Shown in pieces: positions 37,048 through 45,691 of a stretch of 64,000 nucleotides of DNA. The notes beneath the pieces are model-generated. The model did not search any database. It was given only the letters and a program-made list of their open reading frames with translations, and had not been told where the DNA came from. Location of the stretch: assembly GCA_002238565.1 (NCBI GenBank), contig MPMP01000008.1:1-64000 (forward strand). The letters are read 5' to 3'. The translations under genes were made by a program, and so were the position numbers. Position 1 is the stretch's first letter; the number at the start of each line of letters is the position of its first letter. Source of the stretch: Albidovulum sp. bin36 (GTDB taxonomy: Bacteria > Pseudomonadota > Alphaproteobacteria > Rhodobacterales > Rhodobacteraceae).

Positions 37048-37440
37048 ATGGCGAAGCGGCACATCCACCCATATGAAACTCGCTACCATGCGAAGGCGAC
37101 TTATTCAAAAGCAATTCGCGCAAGCGGCGATTTCGTGTTTATGCAGGGTCAGGTCGGCGTGGATGATGACGGCAGGCTTGTGGGAAAGGGAGACCCTGGG
37201 CTGCAGGCGGACCAGGCGTGCAGGAATATCGAGCGCTGGATGAAAGAGGCCGGCGGCGAACTGTCCGACGTATGCAAATTGACCGTCTACGTAACCGACA
37301 TCTCGTATCGCCCCGCCGTGTACGAATCGATCAATCGGTGGTTTGACGAGGTTATGCACTGCAGCACGGGAGTCGTCGTGAGCGGCTTGGCCGATCCGGA
37401 TTTTCTTGTTGAAATAGACGCGATCGCAGTTATCGATTGA
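37048..37440 (+). CDS. RidA family (YjgF/YER057c/UK114) protein
   Basis: A 130-aa RidA-type protein. It has FVFMQGQVGVDDDGRL, QADQACRNIERWMKEAGG, VCKLTVYVTDISYRPAVYESINRWF and the C-terminal LVEIDAIAVI pattern. RidA proteins hydrolyse reactive enamine/imine intermediates; several subfamilies lack the deaminase Arg and have catabolic roles. The usual Arg near the end (VEIDAIA preceded by a conserved R) is not obvious here, so this may be a non-deaminase subfamily. The gene closely follows the 2-hydroxyacid dehydrogenase and probably shares its transcript. Confidence 0.85.
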   Translation: MAKRHIHPYETRYHAKATYSKAIRASGDFVFMQGQVGVDDDGRLVGKGDPGLQADQACRNIERWMKEAGGELSDVCKLTVYVTDISYRPAVYESINRWFDEVMHCSTGVVVSGLADPDFLVEIDAIAVID

Positions 37441-38109
37441 AAGTGCGTTCAAGGCGTGTCTGCTGGCGCTTTTTCCTATTGAACGCGCGACCGGCATCCT
37501 CGTCCAATGATCCCATCTTTCGCCAAGTTCGGAGAGTCCGAATCAACTAGGCTGGAAAAAGCGGCTGGATTCCGCGTTCTGGAAATGGAGAGCGGAAGAT
37601 CTGGCGTTGATTTCTGCCCGGCGCATTGCTCAGGCGGCTGATGTCGATGACTGCGCAGAAGTGCCGGGAATGGCCAAAATCCAGCCTGTTCAAGTAACCG
37701 CCACGAATTTTGATCCGCGCCCTCAGTTATACAAGCCGCCGGCAAAGTGCTTTATCTGAAAGCCTTGATCCGAGGAAACCGGGAAAAGTCGGCATCGGGC
37801 CAACTGCCCAAAAATTGTTTCGAAGTGCAATTCAATGCGAAATGATTCTGCTATCTCGCCGGGCGTACGAATTCGTGCAATGGAAACGAAGCAGCGCCAG
37901 CTGGCTTGCTCCGCGACCTGAACTGGATTTCGACTATTGCATGCCGTCCGACGCAATACCGGGAATCCGGCGATTGAAAGCTACGGAGCTGACAAAGCTA
38001 CCGAAGTTGAAGTTCTGTTTCCAATATTCGCAATGATTCTTTCAATTTGCCTTCTACCTCGCGGGAAAACCCAAAATTATTCCTGATTACAATTCCGCGT
38101 ATGCCGAAT
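37441..38109. other. Gap with no supported gene
   Basis: Short ORFs on both strands overlap in conflicting frames and none is recognisable. The patchy composition suggests eroded coding sequence. Confidence 0.4.
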
Positions 38110-38690
38110 TTTGGCCGCGCCGCTCGCGGATTCGCCGCCTGAATTCCTGGATAGCCTAGTACGGAATGCTTTTTCGAGACCGGAACCGCTGAAACGGCGC
38201 CCGGGAGTGCGCCCTCGATCGCGTTCGGGTGGATTCGCGTTCTTCAGGAGTGAATTAACGGGCCGGTGCCGCCGAGGCGCATCGGATTTAGCGGCTGTAG
38301 CGCGCCGCTTGCCCTTCATGGAGTGGCAGGTGCTCCGAAGCGCCGCATCGGCATTGCCGATGACGGTGTTCGGCCAGACGAATTCCTTGACGCGAACGGA
38401 AGCCTTCCCGCCGCCGGTAACGACCGGGACGCGCAGGCAGCCGGCGGTGGCGACCGCGCCGAAGCATGGCGGACCGTCGCTGTAGACCCTGCTTAACGGG
38501 GCGACGCTCCGGCGGCACCGGTTCTCGATCGCCTTCAGGCGGAAGCCGGCCACAACCTGGAGCTTGATCCTGTGCGGAAGCCAATCCTCTGTCGTCTCCA
38601 GGGCCGCCGCGAACGGCGACTTCCCTTTCACCCCGCGCCTCCTGATTTTTTCGGAGTGGTCGCGGGTAAAGCGTTATTGACACGACGGAA
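38110..38690 (-). pseudogene. Decayed IS1595-family transposase
   Basis: The minus strand reads GKSPFAAALETTED, KLQVVAGFRLKAIENRC, VYSDGPPCFGAVATAGC, TGGGKASVRVKEFVWPNTVIGN and STCHSMKGK, which is the catalytic core order of IS1595/IS1016-type transposases. The N-terminus is missing beyond about 38690, and after SMKGK the expected YLAEFQYRFNRRF block is scrambled by a frameshift. It cannot make an active enzyme. Confidence 0.82.
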
Positions 38691-38795
38691 TTGTCAATCA
38701 ATAGTTCCCGTTTAAACGGTTGCTTTAAAGACGGCCGAGATGAGGCGCGGTTAGTTCAACTGACTGTCTTGGATTCCAACGCTAGAGTGTGAAAT

Positions 38796-39968
38796 ATGAA
38801 AACCACAATCCAATTTACAGGTCGGTCGCTCGTTGTGCTTGCCGCCGCTTCGGTTTCGGCGTGCGGCGGAGGCGGGTCCGGCCCGGCGCCGGTAATGAAT
38901 GCGCCTTCGGCGCCGATGGTCGCGGGCTACGATCTAAGCCTTGGAACGCCGTCTACGGAAGAGGCCGCGCGAAAGGCGCTCTTCGGAGGCGTATTCGAAG
39001 GGCTGCCGTATTATTCTCCAGACGAAGAAAAATTCGCCGACGTGAGCGCGGCGAATCAGGAACTGAATTCGGAAATCGAGTATTTGCCTGTAGCCGCGTA
39101 CGACACTCGAGCGGACAAGGCATGGGAGCTGGGATGGACCGGTAAGGGCGTCAAGGTTGGAATTTTGGACTATTTCAATTCAAACAATACAATAGATTCT
39201 CACGGCGATTGGGTTTCCGTCGTGATCCATTCGGTCGCGCCGGAAGCCGAGCTCGGTTTTGAAAGATTGGATGAATATCCTAGGAGAAGCGCCATTTTCA
39301 ACCAGTATGAAGCAGGCAGAAAGTTTGAAGAAAGCGGCTTCGACATTATTAACAATTCTTGGGGAATATTCAGATTCACTCGTGATTCCGACGGTAACGT
39401 CACTCCATCTGAACTCGAAGATTTCGATCAACTCGCTTCCGATTTCGCGGAGCAGCTAATTCAAGAATCTTTGACCGACGACGATGCCGACGATGATCGC
39501 GAAAACGTGCTGTGGATATACGCCGCGGGGAATTCCGGTAGGGTTTGCAAGCCTCGAACAGTCGACTACTGCAATTTTTTCGGTGCTGTCGAGATCGAGC
39601 TCAATGAACGCGACTACACGGGCGTAAATCAATTGATCTGGGTTGGAGCGCTCGAGGACGAAGATAGCGAGGAACTCGCCGAATACAGTCTCGAAGCGGG
39701 ACAATTGGCGAGCAGCTTCATTGTCGCGCATGACGATGTTCTGGCTATTGGCGATGCCGCCGGAACGTCGTTCGCCGCGCCGAGAGTTTCAGGCGCCGCC
39801 GCGTTGCTGAGGCATAAGTTTCCGAACTTAAACGGCGCCGACCTAAAGCAAGTGTTGCTTCAGACCGCGGAAGACCTGGGACCTGAAGGGGTGGACAGCA
39901 AGTTCGGCCATGGAAGGCTGGATCTGCTCAATGCGCTGAGTCCGCAAGGATCGCTTAGACCGAAATGA
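38796..39968 (+). CDS. Subtilisin-like (S8) serine protease lipoprotein
   Basis: A 390-aa S8 peptidase with a lipoprotein signal peptide whose lipobox is VSAC at the first Cys (residue 23), followed by a Gly-rich linker. The catalytic triad is visible: Asp in VGILDYFNSN (about 131), His in DSHGDWVS (about 143) and Ser in GTSFAAPRVSGAAALL (about 326), with the oxyanion-side NNSWG block and IYAAGNSG. The start resembles alphaproteobacterial autotransporter proteases, but there is no C-terminal beta-barrel. Its stop overlaps the next lipoprotein gene by 4 nt, so the two are translationally coupled. Targets are unknown. Confidence 0.88.
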   Translation: MKTTIQFTGRSLVVLAAASVSACGGGGSGPAPVMNAPSAPMVAGYDLSLGTPSTEEAARKALFGGVFEGLPYYSPDEEKFADVSAANQELNSEIEYLPVAAYDTRADKAWELGWTGKGVKVGILDYFNSNNTIDSHGDWVSVVIHSVAPEAELGFERLDEYPRRSAIFNQYEAGRKFEESGFDIINNSWGIFRFTRDSDGNVTPSELEDFDQLASDFAEQLIQESLTDDDADDDRENVLWIYAAGNSGRVCKPRTVDYCNFFGAVEIELNERDYTGVNQLIWVGALEDEDSEELAEYSLEAGQLASSFIVAHDDVLAIGDAAGTSFAAPRVSGAAALLRHKFPNLNGADLKQVLLQTAEDLGPEGVDSKFGHGRLDLLNALSPQGSLRPK

Positions 39969-40303
39969 AAGCCTTCGCCTGGATAGCTTTTCTGGGAATT
40001 CTCGCGGCCGGATGCGGTCACATCCCGCCCGGCAAGGACTCGGGTGCAAACCTGAATACGGAGGCCGAGAATGCTCTGTATCGCGGATGCCGAAGCGATA
40101 TCGAAAACGGAGATGATCCGCGGTGCGGAAACGGCAGCTCGTCGCCTAATCCAAGTGCTGTCGTTCCGATGCCGCCCTACGGCGGCAGAAATTCCCCACT
40201 GACGCGAGAATCGCTTGAGAACGTTTGCTCTGGCGAGCTGAATTGCTTGGAAGGATTCGTCATCGAGCGAATCGAGGAATCGGCGAAAAAGGGCGGCGGC
40301 TAA
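39965..40303 (+). CDS. Small Cys-rich lipoprotein coupled to the S8 protease
   Basis: A 112-aa protein of unknown family. It has a clear lipoprotein signal (hydrophobic IAFLGILAAGC, lipobox LAAGC at residue 17) and, in the mature part, four further cysteines in two pairs (GCRSD/RCGNG and VCSGELNC) likely to form disulfides. The ATG overlaps the protease stop (ATGA), so it is made with the protease and is a candidate partner, inhibitor or substrate. It converges with the next gene, their stops overlapping by 3 nt. Confidence 0.7.
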   Translation: MKAFAWIAFLGILAAGCGHIPPGKDSGANLNTEAENALYRGCRSDIENGDDPRCGNGSSSPNPSAVVPMPPYGGRNSPLTRESLENVCSGELNCLEGFVIERIEESAKKGGG

Positions 40304-40851
40304 AACCTATAGGCGATTCTGAATTCTATGAAATCTCGAATTTCGCTTTTCTTTAAAATGCCGCCGCCGACCGCATCGACCCAAGCCAGGCCCGTGCCGC
40401 AATGAAATTCACGGTTGAACTTGTCGATGCAGGGCTTTTCCGAAATTTTGCCGCCGATTTTCAGAACGTGGTGGCTGCCGAAGTAGAATCCGAAATTCCC
40501 GAAATTGCGGGTATAGCCAATTCCTAGCGAAAGAAGGGGGCCGGCGACGAACAGCGCGCTCTTATAGCCCGCATCGAATAGGAAGGGGATGATGACATCC
40601 CCTCGGTTGGCTATCGGATACGAAAGTATTCCTTCAAGATGGAAATTCGGATATTCGGGCTTATAGAATTCGCTTACGTCGAACGCTTGGCCGTTCAAGG
40701 CCGTAAACCGCCCGTGCCATACCTCCGACTGTACATAGTTCGCCGAACCGTCCAGCTTTTCCAGGACCAGGCTGCTTTCTGAAATCGCTGCGGTCGACGA
40801 CGCGATTAGAATCGCGAATGACCTCAAGAGGCAAATTTTCCACTTCAACAT
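40300..40851 (-). CDS. Small predicted outer-membrane beta-barrel protein
   Basis: About 183 aa from the ATG at 40851 (the track's 40944 start adds a charged, unlikely leader). It has an N-terminal signal peptide (KICLLRSFAILIASSTAA), alternating hydrophobic/polar segments with many aromatic residues, and a C-terminal RIAYRF ending in Phe, the usual beta-barrel assembly signal. No family is recognised. It lies tail-to-tail with the lipoprotein gene, their stop codons interlocking. Confidence 0.6.
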   Translation of the reverse strand: MLKWKICLLRSFAILIASSTAAISESSLVLEKLDGSANYVQSEVWHGRFTALNGQAFDVSEFYKPEYPNFHLEGILSYPIANRGDVIIPFLFDAGYKSALFVAGPLLSLGIGYTRNFGNFGFYFGSHHVLKIGGKISEKPCIDKFNREFHCGTGLAWVDAVGGGILKKSEIRDFIEFRIAYRF

Positions 40852-41345
40852 GCCCGAGATTTCGGTCGAAGCGCATTTCAATTCAATTCTCTGCCTTCGA
40901 AGCTTCGTCGACTTGCACTTAAAGTCATTCCGCAACACTAGCAATCCGCGGCTTTCGAGTTCGTGTAGCTATAAAATATTGCAATGGCGCGCATTTATAC
41001 CGGAATCGTATTTGCGCCGATAAAGTGACATTGTTTGCAAGAAAATCCAGTCGATAGGGAGCATCCCGTCGATGGCGGGCCGAAAGCGCAGGAACTCGCC
41101 AAAGTCGCGCGTTTATAAGTAACCGCCGACTCGCCCGCTTTCCTTTAGCCGGGCGACTCGCTCGCTTCAGAGTCAGCCTTTTTATCCAAGCCAATAGGAT
41201 TTGCCGTTCGAATTTAAGCTTCAGATATTTTTGGGCTTCGCAAGATGGCGAATAAGGGAAGCAGGATATCAATGGCTCTGCCGAGTGCCGGAAACCGGGT
41301 CGCGCCGAATACTTTGAAGCCTTGAAAAAGTTGCGCGAGCGGCAG
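40852..41345. other. Gap with no supported gene
   Basis: An ORF of 160 aa runs through part of it on the minus strand, but it is rich in Arg/Ser with no pattern and no ribosome site. Promoter sequence for the outer-membrane protein gene is expected at its left edge. Confidence 0.4.
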
Positions 41346-42719
41346 TTAAGTCTGAATTCCCGACAAGGCGTCTTCGATTCCAAGCGACAGTTTGTCGAAG
41401 AGCTCATCCAGCTGCAAATCCGAGAGTATGAAAGGCGGGCACAATATAACGGAATCGCCCAGGGGCCGGCAAATAAGGCCGCGGTCTTCGCAGGCGCCGG
41501 CTATGCGCTCGGAGATTTTCAACTCGCTCGGAAAACTTTCCCTGGTCTCCTTGTCCGCAACGAGTTCCAGAGCGCCCATGAACCCGGCGACGCGAACTTC
41601 ACCGACATGGCGATGCGCCGCAAATTCATGCATCCTTTGATTGAATTGCGGCGAAAGGCGTTTAACGTTGCTTAGGAGCCCGCCGTTAAGGATCAAGTCG
41701 ATCGCCTCGAGCGCAACGGCGCATCCCACGGGATGGCCGGATGCAGTGAATCCATGCGGAAATTCGTCGCTGCCTTCGCTCGCGGCCTGAACCCGGTTCG
41801 CAAGGCTATCGCCAAGGATCACAGCCGCGAGCGGAAAGTAGCCGCAGGTTAGATTTTTGGACGAAATGATTGCGTCCGGCTTAAATCCGTAGGATTCGCA
41901 TCCCCAGATGCGTCCGGTTCTCCCGAAGCCGCAAATGACTTCATCCGCGATTAGCGGAATTTCGAATTCCGACAGAATAGCCGCGACAAGCTTGAAATAC
42001 CCTTCGGGCGGAGGAATTACTCCGCCCGCGCCTAGAACGGGTTCCGCAAAAAATCCGGCGATTGTTTCGGCGCCCTCCCGTCGAATAACGTCTTTCAATT
42101 CGTCGGCAAGCCGCCGCGAGAATTCGCGCTCCGACTCGCCCGGCTCGGCGAACCGCCAGTAGTGCGGGCACGAGAGATGAATGAATCCGTCGAGCGGCAA
42201 GCCGAAATGCCGGTTGTACGGCTTGCCGGTCATCGAGGCGGCGACAGCGGTAACGCCATGATAGCCGCCGGATCGAGTCAAAATTTTTCGACGATGCGGA
42301 AAACCTTCGAACCCGTTCGCTAGCCAGAGGATTTTGACCATCGTGTCGTTGGCTTCCGAACCGGAACTGCAGAGGAACACCTTCCCCGCCTCGAATGGAG
42401 AAACTTCGATCAGCTTTTCGCCGAGCGCGACGGCCTGGTCGGGTATCCGGCCGAAAAACGAATGGTATCCCGGCAACCGTTCGAACTGGCGCGTCGCCGC
42501 TTCGGCAAGCGCGGAATTCCCGAACCCGGCAACCATGTTCCAAAGGCCCGAATTCGCGTCGAGAAATTTCCGGCCGTGAACGTCGAATACGTAGGGGCCT
42601 TCGCCTCTCTCCAGGACCGCGGCGCCTCGCCGGGAAAGGATTTCCAGATCCGTGAACGGGAATAGCGTATTTCGAATCGCCCGCGCTTCCCAGGAATTGG
42701 CTTGTTCGACGTATTTCAT
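41346..42719 (-). CDS. Class III aminotransferase (omega-amino acid:pyruvate type)
   Basis: A 457-aa PLP-dependent aminotransferase of subgroup III. It shows the N-terminal YVFDVHGRKFLDANSGLWNMVAGFG, the cofactor-contact block LCSSGSEANDTMVK, the Asp in LIADEVICGFGRTG (about 254) and the Schiff-base Lys in SSKNLTCGYFPLAAVILG (about 287). The set fits omega-amino acid, taurine or beta-alanine:pyruvate transaminases; the amino donor cannot be read from sequence. It is a single-gene unit downstream of the tRNA gene on the same strand. Confidence 0.9.
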   Translation of the reverse strand: MKYVEQANSWEARAIRNTLFPFTDLEILSRRGAAVLERGEGPYVFDVHGRKFLDANSGLWNMVAGFGNSALAEAATRQFERLPGYHSFFGRIPDQAVALGEKLIEVSPFEAGKVFLCSSGSEANDTMVKILWLANGFEGFPHRRKILTRSGGYHGVTAVAASMTGKPYNRHFGLPLDGFIHLSCPHYWRFAEPGESEREFSRRLADELKDVIRREGAETIAGFFAEPVLGAGGVIPPPEGYFKLVAAILSEFEIPLIADEVICGFGRTGRIWGCESYGFKPDAIISSKNLTCGYFPLAAVILGDSLANRVQAASEGSDEFPHGFTASGHPVGCAVALEAIDLILNGGLLSNVKRLSPQFNQRMHEFAAHRHVGEVRVAGFMGALELVADKETRESFPSELKISERIAGACEDRGLICRPLGDSVILCPPFILSDLQLDELFDKLSLGIEDALSGIQT

Positions 42720-42918
42720 GGTGTCGGCAGTCCGCGGAATTTTTCTTGATCATAATTCGCGCCGCGCCATGGCGCAATGGCGCCGGATTCGAAGCGGCTT
42801 TTCTTTGAAGCTCCGCAAGTGGCCTCGGTCTCGGAAAGGAATGCGGCGAGCGGTCCTCGAACTCCGAGATCGCGCAGGGCGCAAGCAGACGGCGAATTCC
42901 GGGGCGGGTTCGAGTGGG

Positions 42919-42995
42919 TGGTAGCGGAGGAGGGACTTGAACCCCCGACACGCGGATTATGATTCCGCTGCTCTAACCGACTGAGCTACTCCGCC
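42919..42995 (-). tRNA. tRNA-Met (CAU), elongator type
   Basis: A 77-nt cloverleaf on the minus strand, from GGCGGAGTAGCTCAGTCGG to CTCCGCTACCA with CCA encoded. The anticodon loop is ATCATAA (anticodon CAT) on a 5-bp GCGGA/TCCGC stem. The D-arm has GAGC, and the T-arm loop is TTCAAGT. The G1-U72 pair and overall sequence match alphaproteobacterial elongator tRNA-Met rather than initiator or tRNA-Ile2. Confidence 0.95.
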
Positions 42996-43281
42996 GAACG
43001 GAATTGGCCAATAATGGAAACTTCGGATTCGGTCAAGGAACCGCTGCGATTCCGAACCGAAAAATTTGCGATTCGGGATTTCACGCATTCGATCGCCTGC
43101 AATAAATTTCGGCTCAGAATTGGCGTGCCGCGCGATTCGGCGTCGTGGATCCCGGCTAAGCGATGCCCGGCGGCGCGGAGCTGCCGAATGCGGATTTATC
43201 GCAGGTTGCGCGACGACCGGCCGTCGAGCCCATGCGCGAATTTCTTCCCGAATGGGAGGCGGGCGCTGGAACCGCGCGGTT

Positions 43282-44034
43282 TTAGCAGGTGTAGTTCAAT
43301 GCAAGCCTGCCGCCATCAATAAAGATTGTTTCCCCCGTAATGTAGCTTGCCTTGCTAGACGCAAGGAATGCGACGACTTCGCCGACTTCGCGCGGCAATC
43401 CGGCTCGCCCAAGCGGGGTTCGGGAAAGGAGCCTCTCTATCGCGTCCGGATGGTCGTTTATGCCCGCCATCATTTCCGTATCGATTGCCCCCGGACCCAC
43501 GGCATTCACCCGGATGTTGTGGGGGGCGAGAGCAAGCGCGGATGCTTTCGTGATTTGAGCTACGCCGCCTTTCGAAGCGCAATAGGCAGGGATGGAGGGT
43601 ATCGCGACTTGGGCGTTGACTGAGGACATGTTTATGATCGATCCCTCGATCCCGTGCCGAATCATGGCCCTCGCGGCAATTTGCGTAGCGGCGAACACGC
43701 CGACAAGATTGACATCCAGGACTCTCCGGAACGAGTCTAGATCGTAGTCGAGAAACTCTCCCGGGAGAGCGATTCCCGCGTTGTTGACAAGCGTCCCAAC
43801 CGGGCCGCGGCTAGCCTCGACTTTCTCGAACAGCTCCTGCACGGCGGACGGGTCGCCCATGTCGCAGACGTAGCCGACTGCGGATCCGCCAAGTTTTTCG
43901 GCTGCTTCGGCGGCGCCGTCGCCGTTGATGTCGGCGAGAATCAGCGAATGTCCGTCTTCGCTAAGCGCTTCGGCGCAGGCGAAGCCGATGCCCTGGGCGC
44001 CGCCGGTTACCAATGCAACGGGTAGATCGTTCAT
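43282..44034 (-). CDS. Short-chain dehydrogenase/reductase in the hyuAB operon
   Basis: A 250-aa classical SDR. It has cofactor motif TGGAQGIG at the N-terminus, NNAGIALPG, active-site Ser in INMSSVNAQ and YCASK, and the C-terminal GETIFIDGGRL. The ATG at 44034 is preceded by GAGGAGG; the track's 44106 start lies inside hyuB. It begins 10 nt after the hyuB stop, so it is the third gene of the hyuA-hyuB transcript and probably acts on the same compound. Confidence 0.9.
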   Translation of the reverse strand: MNDLPVALVTGGAQGIGFACAEALSEDGHSLILADINGDGAAEAAEKLGGSAVGYVCDMGDPSAVQELFEKVEASRGPVGTLVNNAGIALPGEFLDYDLDSFRRVLDVNLVGVFAATQIAARAMIRHGIEGSIINMSSVNAQVAIPSIPAYCASKGGVAQITKASALALAPHNIRVNAVGPGAIDTEMMAGINDHPDAIERLLSRTPLGRAGLPREVGEVVAFLASSKASYITGETIFIDGGRLALNYTC

Positions 44035-44044
44035 TTTTTCCTCC

Positions 44045-45691
44045 TCAGGGTTTGAATCCATAGCCTCGCTTGGCTTCTTCCAAAGAAATGTATTCGCCGT
44101 CCACATCGTGATTGATCGCAGCCGGATCGCGATTGCCGGGAGACCCGAGTCCGCCTCCGCCGGGCAGGGACAGCCGTAGCCTCTGACCGTTTTTCACGAG
44201 TTGCCGTCCCTTGGAACGAAGCTTCGTTCCGTCCGCCAATTCAACGACTCCCGCGCGGCCCGGCTCGCCTCCGTCTCTGCCTCTAGCCGGGTTGTCGACG
44301 CGATCGAACATCGCGTTGAACCAGAACTCGTACCCGTTCCGCGGTTCGATTTCGACAATCTGGCCGAGGCCGCCGCGATGTTCTCCGGCCCCGCCGGAAT
44401 CCTGCCGAAGTTCTTTCCGCCATACTGTAATAGGTCCGACCTGCTCCGTAGCCTCAACGCTCATCGTCGAGACGCCGGAAGGAAAAGCCGTTGCCGAAAG
44501 ACCGTCCGAATCCGGCCTCGCGCCGGTTCCGCCAGAATTGAACATCAGGATTTCGCGCGCGGGAAGCTTGCTGTCCGGATCCGCAGCTCTAGCCGACATC
44601 TGGATATTCCAGAGCGCGGAGGCCCCCTCCGCCGGAACTTTGCCCGGAAGGGCGAAATAAAGCGCGCCAAGAACGACATCAGGGATGAAATGGCCGAGAA
44701 CATGACGAATCGAAACCGGCGCGGGCCGCTTCGCGGCTAGAATGCAGCCCTCCGGCGCCGTTATCCTGAAAGGAGCGAGTGCGCCGGCATTATTCGGTAC
44801 GTCGGGGGCTATGGCGCATTTTAGAGCGTAGCAAGCGTAGGCGCGCGTGTAGACCTCCGGGACGTTCACTCCGAGGGAGCTCGTGCCGCTAGTGCCGGAA
44901 AAATCGGCCGACAGCTCTTCGCCCTCCACGTCGATTCGGATTTCCATTTCCACCGGACGGTCGTAGCCGTCGACGCGCATCCTGTTTCGGTATGTTCCGT
45001 CCGGCACTTTCGATATGGCGTCGAGAGTGGCGATCCGACTTGCCTCGACAATGTAGTCGGCGAGGTCCGAGATATCGCTGATCTCGAACTCGTTCAGCAT
45101 TTCCTTTAGCCGGCGCGCGCCCGCCTCATTGCAAGCGGCAAGGGAATACATGTCGCCGACCGTCTGGTTCGGAGTGCGGACATTCGCGCGAACCATCTTC
45201 AAGAGCAGGGAGTCTACCGATCCTCTTTCGGCGAACTTGCAAATTGGAATTTGCAGCCCTTCTTCGAAGACCTCGTGAGCGTCGGGCCCGAAACCGCGTC
45301 CGCCGATGTCGACAACATGCGCCGTGCACGCGAAAAAGCCTATGTGGCCGCCATTCCAGAATACGGGAGTAACCATTGTCACATCGTGTAGATGCCCGGT
45401 TCCCATCCACGGGTCGTTCGTAATGTAGACATCGCCGTCGAAAATGTTTCGCGGCCCTATCTCGCGTTCGAAGTGCGCGACGCTTTCAGCCATTGCGTTT
45501 ACATGCCCGGGCGTTCCCGTAACGGCCTGAGCCAGCATTCGGCACTTGCGGTCGAACATCCCCGCGGAAAGGTCGCCCGCTTCTCGGACGCTCGTCGAAA
45601 AAGCAGTCCGAACGAGAGTCGCGGCTTGCTCTTCAACCACGGCGATGAGGCGATTCCACATGATTTGAAAGTCGATCGCGGTCGGATTCAT
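44045..45691 (-). CDS. hyuB: Hydantoinase/oxoprolinase B family protein
   Basis: A 548-aa B subunit of the HyuA/HyuB family (5-oxoprolinase, N-methylhydantoinase, acetone/acetophenone carboxylase). Blocks seen include EEQAATLVRTAFSTSVREAGDLSAG, ITNDPWMGTGHLHDVTMVTPVF, FGPDAHEVFEEGLQIP, FDRVDNPARGRDGG and the C-terminal LSLPGGGGLGSP. The ATG overlaps the hyuA stop (ATGA); the track's start at 45976 lies inside hyuA. It works with HyuA in ATP-dependent ring opening or carboxylation. Confidence 0.9.
   Translation of the reverse strand: MNPTAIDFQIMWNRLIAVVEEQAATLVRTAFSTSVREAGDLSAGMFDRKCRMLAQAVTGTPGHVNAMAESVAHFEREIGPRNIFDGDVYITNDPWMGTGHLHDVTMVTPVFWNGGHIGFFACTAHVVDIGGRGFGPDAHEVFEEGLQIPICKFAERGSVDSLLLKMVRANVRTPNQTVGDMYSLAACNEAGARRLKEMLNEFEISDISDLADYIVEASRIATLDAISKVPDGTYRNRMRVDGYDRPVEMEIRIDVEGEELSADFSGTSGTSSLGVNVPEVYTRAYACYALKCAIAPDVPNNAGALAPFRITAPEGCILAAKRPAPVSIRHVLGHFIPDVVLGALYFALPGKVPAEGASALWNIQMSARAADPDSKLPAREILMFNSGGTGARPDSDGLSATAFPSGVSTMSVEATEQVGPITVWRKELRQDSGGAGEHRGGLGQIVEIEPRNGYEFWFNAMFDRVDNPARGRDGGEPGRAGVVELADGTKLRSKGRQLVKNGQRLRLSLPGGGGLGSPGNRDPAAINHDVDGEYISLEEAKRGYGFKP

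Noticed and set aside
40925-41407. 160-aa minus-strand ORF between the barrel protein and the aminotransferase
   Set aside because: Arg/Ser-rich, no motif or ribosome site, and it overlaps the 3' end of the aminotransferase gene in another frame.
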